Assembly: GCA_963784995.1 (NCBI GenBank)
Contig: CAWATZ010000003.1
Span: 1,364,001-1,428,000, forward strand
DNA length: 64,000 nucleotides
Reading direction: 5' to 3'
Origin: CAWATZ01 sp963784995
GTDB taxonomy: Bacteria > Planctomycetota > Planctomycetia > Gemmatales > Gemmataceae
The translations under genes and the position numbers were made by a program. Each line of letters opens with the position of its first letter. Within the stretch, counting starts at the first letter, position 1. Under the pieces are notes generated by a model. That model was not told where the DNA came from. It ran no database searches and worked only from the letters and a program-made list of their open reading frames with translations. Of the stretch, positions 56,556 through 64,000 are shown piece after piece.

Positions 56556-59500
56556 CGTTTGGGGCAGCAAGCACATACCCGGCAGCAGTGGTTTGTCGTG
56601 TCCCTTGCCGTAGCGATCGCGTTCCCAGGTTTCGGTCCAGTCCTTCCAGGAAATGGGCCGCTCGCAGAACAGCAATCCCGCCAGCGGGACGACCTGCTCC
56701 GGTTGAGCCAGGGGCACCAGGCCAGTCCGGGTGATGCAATACTCCCCTAACGACGGCAGCCGGGCGGCGACCTGCTCCCGCACCAGGTGGACGCCGGCCA
56801 GCTTGTAGAAGCCGGCCAGCGCGTCGAGAAACGTCTGCTGCTGCTCCGCGCTGACCCCGCTCAGGAAACCAACCTGGTCAACGCTGGCCACCAGCAGGCC
56901 GGCGTGATACTCCAGTGCCAGCACCAGATGGCCGGTCCCAAAGGGGTGCGCTCCGGCCGGCAGGCCGGCCTGCGCTTCGTCCACCGCCGGCCCATTCCCT
57001 TTGATCCCGGTTACCGCGGAAGCCGTTGTGATGCGGTTGTCGTGCCGATCTTCCCTCACCGCCGGGCGACTTAGCGCCACCGTGATGCGCCGGGTCGCCA
57101 GCCGGATCTGCTCGACCTTCCACGGCCCGGGTATCCGCGCAGCGGGTGCGCCCAGCCGCGGCTGGTTGCCAGCAGCGCCAGCAGGTTGCGGTCCAGGAAA
57201 TGCCTCAGCGCTTCCTCGACCCCGGCCAGCCCCTCCTGCTGTTTGCGGGCCGACTGGTTCTTGCCGCGACGCAGGTTCCGGCGCAATCGAGCAAACAGTT
57301 TCGGCAGCGTCCCCGAATGGAAGCCGGGACGCATCAGCCGCAGCACCGTCTCACCGTGATGGCCCACGATCACCGGGTCGAGCGTCGGCGACTGATTGGC
57401 CCGGTACAGCCGCCAGTTCTCCTTCAGCTCCCACGCCAGGAAACCAAAGATGCCCGGAATCAGCATGCCAATGGTGCCGGCGATGGCGAACGCCTCCACC
57501 GTCGGGAAGTTAAACGCCCACTCCAGGAAATACGCCAGCTTCGGCACGCCCAGCGTCATGACCAGCTTGTGCGACACCGTCACCACCGGGAAATGCTTGA
57601 TCGGGTTGATCTGCGGCTCCACCAGCAGGTTGATCACGAAGCGCACCACAAAGGTGATCAGCGACCAGAACAGACCCAGGATCGCCTTGAGGACCAGGGA
57701 GAATTTGCTCTCGCCGCCCTGGAAGCGCAGCCATTCATCGACCGTGTACAGGAGTTTTTCGATCCGCTCGATCAGGCTGCGGAAGACGTAGACCACCAGC
57801 CGGAACAGGTCGGGCAGCACGTTGGTCCGCAGCAGCTTCCAGGAGCGCACCAGGCGGTCCGTCGTCACCTCCTCCAGATACAGTCCCAGCCGGGAGATCA
57901 GCAGCAGGTTCAGTCCCACGAACAGACCGATGCCCGTGGCCAGCAGGAGATGCGCGTCCGCTTTGCGCAGGTACAGGAACAGCAGCACCGGCGCCGTCCA
58001 CAGCAGCGGCTTGAGCAGATACTGGCCCAGCACAAAGTACACCCGGCTCTGGAGAAAACGCTGCACCAGCGGCAGGGCCAGTACAGTGGCCGGCAAGTCC
58101 CAGAAGGGCCAGCGAAACCCCCGGCACAGGGATAGGAACACGTCGCCGGCCCGCTTGCGGAAGGCGGGCCAGTAGAGCAGGCCCAGAAAGAAGAAACCGA
58201 GCGGCAGCAGCGACCACGTGTGCAGCAGGTGCGGCCTCTGCGGGCGCAGGGCGAACCCCGTGGACATCATCAGCCAGCCGCCGGCTCCCTGCGGGGAGGC
58301 CGCCAGACCGATCGCATTGGCCAGCCGCAAGGTCGGCGGCAGCCGCATCGGGCCGAACAGATACCACAGCGGATCGATGACAATGTGCTGCAAGCCCTCC
58401 AGCACCAGGTAGGCCCCGCCGAACGGCACCGCCAGGTACAGCGTCAGCAGCCGGCCAATCCAGGTGCCGAAGAACAGCGAGCTGAACCGCTGCATCCAGC
58501 GCAGATAAATCTCGCCCCGGCGATAGACGCCGTCGGCGGCTTCAACCAGTTTGCGGTTGGCCAGGATCAGCGGATCGCCCGTCACCAGCTCGCCCGGGCC
58601 GGCCAGGTCGGGCAGCTTGAGTCGATTGCGCGCGACCGCATCGCGGAGATCGCTCATCCTCAGGAACCCCTTCTCGACCGCCAGGTCCAGAAGTTCCTCC
58701 ACCAGCTTGTCGCGCTCCAGTTCCTCGACCAGCGAACCCGGCTTCAGCCCCACTTCCGTCAGCGCCTCGGCGATCCGCGGCCGAAGCGTGTCGCGCAGTT
58801 CCTTTTCACCCTGATGGATCGCCCTGGTCAGCAGCTGGCTCAATTGCTGGCGATGCGCTTCGGGGATGCGGGTGGTGGTCAGCCGATGCAGGGCCCGCCG
58901 CAGATGGCGGACGCGCAGCACCAGCCGCTGGTTGGCCAGGGGCCGTTTGATCGGCCGGCTTCCCAGGGACACGACCCAATCGACCAGGTCCACGGCGTAC
59001 AGGTCGCGTTCCTGGTCCAGGCAGACCTTTTGCAGGTCATACAGCAAGCGGGCCTCGGGCGACCAGGTCCCCTGGGCGGCCGGCTCCAGCAGGAAGGGCA
59101 GCGATTGCACCCACGTCTCCGCCTCGGCGTCGCTCAGACCGAGAGCCAGCTGCAGCCGGGCAGCCAGCCGATCAACGTCGGCCAGGGCCGCGGCCCGGGT
59201 CCGCGGCTGCTCGAGCGTGGTGGCCCACTGGACCGCCCGCTGCCGGAAAATCGCGGCACGCACCACGTTGCCCTTTGCCTCGGCGCGCTCGGCCCGGCCA
59301 ATCAGATGGCGATACCACCAGCGCTGTTCGTCAGAGTCCTCCTGGCCGGCGAGGAGGATCTCATGCGGGCCACCGGTCTCGCTTCCGGGGACCTGGGTCG
59401 CCTGCCAGAGGTCCTCCGCCGCCAGGTCCTGGGCCAGCACCCGGTCGATGGTCTCGAAGCGGGTGATCGTGGGGAAGTACTGCGGCAGCAACCGCGGCTG

Positions 59501-60052
59501 AAAGAACTTCAATTCCAGGTAGAGACTGGCAAACTCCTCGTAGACGGTGCGCCTGTCGCCGGGCGGCAGCAAGAAGTTTTCCTGCCGCAGCACCGACTCG
59601 ATTTCCGCGAACTCGGTCAGGCCGATCTGGCTAACCCGCTGGCGCAGGGCCGGGTCGTCCAGCTGCCCGGCCCGGATGCGATCCTGCAGCGCCTTGTGGA
59701 CCCGGGCATGGAACAGCAGCCGCCAGTACTCGCGCAGCACCTGCCCGCGAGTGGCCGGCTCATGCAATTGGTGCTCATCGGGAAGGGGCAACAGGATCAG
59801 CGTTTCCGGGACGTAACGGCCCCTGGCCAGCCTCAGCTCGCCGCGATCGGCGATGCGCAGCAGGGCGCCGCTGAAGATGACGTAGCTCTTGTGGTGCGGC
59901 ACCTGCAAGCCGAACCCTTCCAGAGCGCGATCCTGCTTGATGACGCGCCGCAGGATGCGCGGCGCGACCAGCAGCACCGAGGGATCGATCCCGGTCAGGA
60001 TTCGCTCCAGCTCGGCAAGGGTCAAAGGACCGCTCGGGCTCATGGCATTCAT
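56547..60052 (-). CDS. Giant membrane protein of unknown function, frameshifted near the end
   Basis: The main frame (57071-60052) encodes 993 residues: a soluble Arg/Leu-rich N-terminal half, then about 8-9 membrane helices (residues about 560-900, for example LLPLGFFFLGLLYWPAF and AFAIAGTIGMLIPGIFGFLAW). At about 57128 (GGGCCG) the frame slips. The protein continues in the next frame as WKVEQIRLATRRITVALSRP down to 56547, giving about 1,168 residues. I do not recognise the family. The soluble tail contains the DEAQAGLPAGAH peptide encoded by a repeated palindromic unit. The last codons come from palindrome H. ATG at 60052 begins MNAMSPSG. Confidence 0.75.
56945..56979 (-). repeat. In-frame palindromic unit, LPAG family, copy 1
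   Basis: On the minus strand this reads GAAGCGCAGGCCGGCC, TGCCGGCCGGAGCGCACC. At its centre, GGCCGGCCTGCCGGCC is a near palindrome. It is translated as EAQAGLPAGAH. An identical unit of at least 34 bases lies at 60468-60501 in an unrelated gene. Confidence 0.88.
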
Positions 60053-60207
60053 GAAGCAACCCTGGAGGGCAACGGCGGCAAGCCGGGCGAGCTTCCCGAA
60101 CCGATTTTATTGTAATCAGCCCGGCCAGAGAACCTTGATCTCGTCCCGATCTTTCCCCCCGTGCCTCCGTCTGGCATAATCAGCAGTGGGACGGCAACGG
60201 GGGTGTT

Positions 60208-60342
60208 GCCCGACCCCTGCCGGCTTGCCCGGCAGGTGAAGCAGGTCAGCAGCTAGAAGAGAAGGCAGAAGAACATTTTTCTTGCCTTCTCTTCTAGCTG
60301 CTGACCTCCTTCACCTGCCGGGCAAGCCGGCAGGGGTCGGGC
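60208..60342. repeat. Long palindrome, family I (60-bp arms, one mismatch)
   Basis: Bases 60208-60267 pair with 60283-60342 with a single mismatch. The arm contains CCTGCCGGCTTGCCCGGCAG and then AGCAGCTAGAAGAGAAGGCA. It fills most of the 349-base space between two divergent genes, so it lies in or near both promoters. Nothing else is seen in this space. Confidence 0.93.
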
Positions 60343-60401
60343 GGCACCACCCTGGATAAGACAAGAGTGGGAATCCGTCGTCAGTCATTCGGTATCTGCG
60401 C

Positions 60402-62981
60402 ATGGTCAAGCTGCTGTCTTGCTCACAGGGACACTACTGGGAATCGGCCGAGTCGCCCGACGGGGCCGAAGCGCAGGCCGGCCTGCCGGCCGGAGCGCAC
60501 CTCGGCGTGCAGCAGGTGTTTTGCCCGACTTGTGGCGGCATCGCCGACGTTCTGCCGCTGCTCGACCTGGCCCCGACGGAACCAGGGCCGGCCAAACCGG
60601 CGACCAGCTCCGGACACCCGTTGCCCCTGCGCGACTCCGCCGGCCGACCTGTGGTGGCTGGTTACGAGATCCAGGAAGACCTGGGCCGGGGACCAACCGG
60701 AATGCTGGGCTACCGCGCCCGCCAGCAGGGGGTCGGCCGGACCGTGCTGCTGCACGTCGCCGTGGCCCGCGAAGATCCCGGCCAGCAAATCTGGGGGAGC
60801 CTGCGCTCCGAAGCGTCGGCCCTGGCCAAGCTGGCCCACCCCAACGTGGTGCAGGTCCTCGAAGCCGGCGAGCGCGACCGGCAGATCTTCTACAACGTGC
60901 TGGAATGGATCGAGGGGCCCAGCCTGGCCCAGGTGATGGCTCAGGGTCCGCTGACGCTCAAGCAGATCGTCGCGCTGGTGGAGATGCTGGCCCGGGCTGT
61001 CTCTTTGCGCATGAGCGCGGCGTGGTGCATCGCAATCTCAAGCCGGCCAGCATCCTGCTGCAGCATCCCCACGTCGAAAAAGCGGAGCCCGGCCCGAAAA
61101 AAGAGTCCCAAGCGGAGGCCGGCCTGCCGGCCGGAACCCGCGCAGCGGTGCGGTCGCCGGCAGTGCTTCCCAAACCCGGCACGCTTCAGCTGCATCCGTC
61201 GGCGTTCTTCCCTCGGATCATCGATTGGGGCCTGGGCCGTCGGCCGTTGGAGGGCGATCCCTGCGACCTGGACCTGCATTGCTGGAGCGGCGAAGGACGC
61301 AAACCCGGTTTGCCGTACTACCTGTCACCTGAGCAGGTGTGGGGGCGGGTCAAGGACATTGGACCGTCGTGCGACGTTTACGCGCTGGGAGCGATCCTCT
61401 TCGAGCTGCTGTCCGGCCAGCCGCCGCACAAGTCCGGCCAGCTGAGCGAGGTGCTGGACAAGATCCAGACCGAGGAGACTCCTTTGCCCGAGAGCGTGGC
61501 CGAGGGCAAGTATCGCTCGCTGGCCCGGTCGGGCGGCGACCTGGAGCTGATCTGCCGCAAGTGCCTGCGCAAGGACCCGAAGCGGCGCTACGCCACGGCC
61601 CTGGACCTGGCCGAGGACCTCTGGCGCTATTCCCAGGGTCAGCCGATCAAGGGCCAGGGCCGGGGCGGCAAGGTGCGCCGGATCGGCCTGTGGGTGCGCC
61701 GGCACGGCAGCCACCTTATGATACTGTTCCTGATCCTGGCCGGGTTCGTGGCCGTCTCCATCGCCTACAACGTCGGGCAGGAGAGCGGCAAGTACGCTCC
61801 AAAGTTCCCGCAGAAGGGCGGGTGGCGGGAGGAAGGCATTCGCCTGCAGAATGAGTTACAGCAGGCCCAGCAGGCGCTGCAGACCGCTCAGTACGCCCGC
61901 CAGCTGGCCCTGGTGCAGCGCGACCTCGACCTGGGCCAACTCCGGTCCGCCCTGAAGCAGCTCGACGGCCTGCCCGCGGGGCAGCGCCACTGGGAATGGT
62001 ACTATCTCCACGCCCGCGCCCAGCAGCAGGACGCCCAGCGCAAACTGCTCCGGTGCGGTTCTCCCGTCCAGGCCCTGGCTTACAGCCCCACCGGTCAGTA
62101 TCTGGCGGTTGGCGCCGGCAGCGAGCTCGGACTTTGGCTTTGGCGTCCAGCCCAAAGGGGAAGTGCGGCTCTGGGACCTGTTCTTCAGCCAGGAAAAGGT
62201 GCCCGGTCCCCAGATCAACGGTCCGGTGCGTTCGCTCAGCTTCGATCCGACCGGCGCCAGCCTGGCCGTGGTCGCCAACAACTTCCGCGGCAGTGAGGTG
62301 CTGTCCTGGAACGTCACGGCGGGGTTCGAGCAGTGGCGGCAGAACCTGGGCATCAAGCAAACCTGTGCCGTGCTCTGGGCAGCCGACGGCCAGAAGGTGC
62401 TGACGCTGGATCGAGACGGCACTTTGCGCGAGCACCAGCTCTTCAACGGCATCGTGAACGTGCAGCGCGCGACGTCGCCGAACGAGCCGTGGCGCAACCC
62501 CACCGGCAATCTGCCGATGGCCCTGTGCGACGGCCTGGGGAGACCGCGCCTGGCCGTGCTGGCCACCGACGGCCAGACGATCCACGTTCTGGACCCGGCC
62601 CGCAACTACAGCGCGGTCGATCTGCGCGGCCACCTGCAGCGGGTCACCGGGCTGGCGGGCAATCCGGCCACCAGCCAGCTCGCCAGCGTCAGCCTGGATG
62701 GGACCCTGCGGATCTGGGACCTGATTGCGAACAGGGAGAAACACGCCCTGCGCAGCCACCAGGGACCGGTCAAGGCGGTGGTCTGCAGCACGGACGGCAA
62801 GCGGGTGCTGACCTGCGGTCAGGACGGCACCGTGCGCGTCTGGGACCCGCACGGAGGCATCGAGCTGCTGACCGTGAAAGTGGCGGAGAAGGATCTCTCG
62901 ACGCTGGCCCTGAGCAGCAACGGCCGGCAACTGGCCGTGGGCCAGGGGAACGAGGTCATCGTCCTGGGTTCGCCGCGTTGA
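60402..62981 (+). CDS. Pseudokinase-transmembrane-WD40 protein, two frameshifts
   Basis: Three frames make one protein of about 859 residues. The kinase-like domain (about 85-400) has LGRGPTG in place of the glycine loop, LLHVAV in place of VAVK (Lys lost), HRNLKP in place of HRDLKP (catalytic Asp lost) and DWG in place of DFG. One membrane helix follows (LMILFLILAGFVAVSIAYN), then a helical neck (QNELQQAQQALQTAQ), and WD40-type repeats (RLWDLFF, LRIWDLI, VRVWDPH) outside the cytoplasm. Breaks lie at about 61001 and 62140. Two LPAG-type units (60468, 61109) are in frame. It is likely a receptor-like scaffold, not an active kinase. Confidence 0.8.
60468..60501 (+). repeat. In-frame palindromic unit, LPAG family, copy 2
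   Basis: Identical over 34 bases to the minus-strand unit at 56945-56979 and read in the same phase (EAQAGLPAGAH), here between the N-terminal segment and a CPTCGG metal-binding-like motif of the pseudokinase. Confidence 0.88.
61109..61141 (+). repeat. In-frame palindromic unit, LPAG family, diverged copy 3
   Basis: CAAGCGGAGGCCGGCC, TGCCGGCCGGAACCCGC is read as QAEAGLPAGTR. It is in the same gene as copy 2, inside the pseudokinase catalytic-loop region, where it lengthens the segment between HRNLKP and DWG. Confidence 0.8.
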
Positions 62982-63184
62982 CAGCGAGGACCTTGTCTTC
63001 CTCTTCCACGTACTGCACCCTCATGCCAGCCGGATCGCATCCTGAGGGCGCTCCCACCGAGGCTCCCCAGCGCATTTCCCAGTTGACCCGGCATCCCCTC
63101 CGGGAAAAAAAGGGAAAAAAAGGGACGCATCTATTTATTGGGTGGGTGCTGGCAGGCATGGTGAACCGCAACTCATCCGGTCGT

Positions 63185-63989
63185 TCAGATCCTCGCCAGC
63201 TGCCCCGCCTCGATCAACCTCGCAAAATGCCGCTCCACTTGCCCCGGCAGCTTCCCGCCCGTCACCAGCACGCCCAACTCCATGTTGATGGTGAAGGCGT
63301 ACTCGGTCAAGTTGGCACTCGACAGGAACATCCGCTGTCCATCGGCCACGGCACACTTGACGTGCAGGATGCCGATCTTGCCGTTGTCGTCCTTGGGCCG
63401 GTTCTCCTGCGGCCAGTAGTACGACCGAGCAGGCCGAGGCCACGTTGTCGCCCAGGGCCAGCAGGCAATCGTATTCGCCCTGGCCCTCGATCCGGTTCGG
63501 CGTCTCGACGATCAGCCGGATGCCGACGCCCCGGTTGGCAGCGGCGACCAGCGCCTCACGGATGCGCGGAATGCGGTAGACGGCGTAGCTCACCACCGTC
63601 AGCCGCTTCGTCGCCGAGTTCACGACTTCGAGGATGGCCTGCTCCGTCTGCCGGAACCGAGTGTCGGCGGGTTCGGGGCCAGTCCAGACGATCTCGACCG
63701 TCTCCTCGTGCCGGTGATCGTGTTCGCTCTTGGCCGCCGTCACCAGGGCCACGGCGACCGCCTCGGCTCCGACGCTGCCCGCACGGGAGTGCCAGAGGTC
63801 GAGGAAGTCGGCGGTCGCATCCCGGAAGTCGGGCGTCGGCAGGCATTGCAGGATCGCTTCCGTGCCGCTGCCCGTTCGAGTCCGCCGTGCAGCGACACGG
63901 CCCCGGCCACGGCACAGCATCACCGAATGGGGCAGACGATCTGCCAGCTGTGCCGCCGCCGCTCCGATTTGGTGATGTTCGTGGTTCAT
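63185..63989 (-). CDS. drmC: DISARM phospholipase D-like protein DrmC, frameshifted
   Basis: DrmC is the PLD-superfamily subunit of the DISARM anti-phage system. The frame shows IVWTGPEPADTRFRQTEQAI, then LTVVSYAVYRIPRIREALV and GVGIRLIVETP, all typical. At about 63428 the frame slips. The HKD-type C-terminal half continues one frame over as YYWPQENRPKDDNGKIGILH, VKCAVADGQRMFLSSANLTE and INMELGVLV, stopping at 63185-63187. Between about 63865 and 63918 two compensating slips also seem to hide AVAGAVSLHGGLERAAA, a normal DrmC stretch. Repaired length is about 268 residues. Its upstream partners must lie beyond base 63990. The 200 bases before the preceding gene hold only two GGGAAAAAAA repeats. 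Confidence 0.8.
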
Positions 63990-64000
63990 CGGTCTTACCC

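Noticed and set aside
63100..63125. Two GGGAAAAAAA units as a regulatory tandem repeat
   Set aside because: Only two copies of a simple word in a short spacer between convergent genes. Too little to support a function.

Overview
The window is a GC-rich bacterial chromosome segment that most resembles a planctomycete, probably near Gemmataceae. The basis is indirect: five Ser/Thr-kinase-type proteins in 64 kb, an ECF sigma/kinase pair, a DUF1080 protein, a Csp-type copper-binding four-helix bundle, HTTM and DUF4350 proteins, and many different intergenic palindromes. No rRNA gene is present to test this.

Layout. 1-6.4 kb: the end of an unknown gene, RNase R, a two-gene membrane operon with an HTTM protein, and a lipoprotein. 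6.4-15 kb: a Rieske/cytochrome c pair, a CYTH protein, panC, mgtE, nadD and the sdhCAB operon. 15-19.7 kb: an NlpC/P60-like hydrolase, an M24 peptidase, a deoxyribosyltransferase-like protein, a capsule-export lipoprotein, tRNA-Arg(CCG) with a terminator, and thioredoxin. 19.7-31 kb: the ECF sigma/kinase pair, DUF1080, DUF1990, a GNAT-ACT fusion, a second GNAT, a PknK-like kinase-ATPase and transketolase. 31-38.5 kb: two cysteine-rich exported proteins, a kinase-TPR-cyclase protein, and a two-gene cassette (histidine phosphatase plus nucleotidyltransferase) lying between the 3' end of the cyclase gene and a decayed copy of that end. 38.5-47 kb: MoxR/DUF4350, a YeiH-type transporter, a transposase scrap, cytochrome c, a kinase-REC-HD-GYP fusion and two small exported proteins. 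47-64 kb: PTS enzyme I, a PhyH-type dioxygenase, a phosphohexomutase, a secretin-like protein, a copper P-type ATPase, a giant membrane protein, a pseudokinase-WD40 protein, and at the right edge drmC of a DISARM anti-phage locus that continues beyond the window.

Two features run through the whole window. First, intergenic spaces hold long, nearly perfect palindromes from several families. Some supply the stop codons of adjacent genes, and some palindromic units sit in frame inside coding sequences, like the palindromic elements known from Rickettsia. Second, at least ten otherwise conserved genes are split by single-base frameshifts, several beside G/C runs. This fits uncorrected indel errors better than mass pseudogenisation, so these genes are annotated as whole loci with the break position given.

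The best candidates for unusual biology are the repeat-flanked phosphatase/nucleotidyltransferase cassette, the DISARM edge, the in-frame palindromic elements, and the signalling fusions with degenerate catalytic sites.
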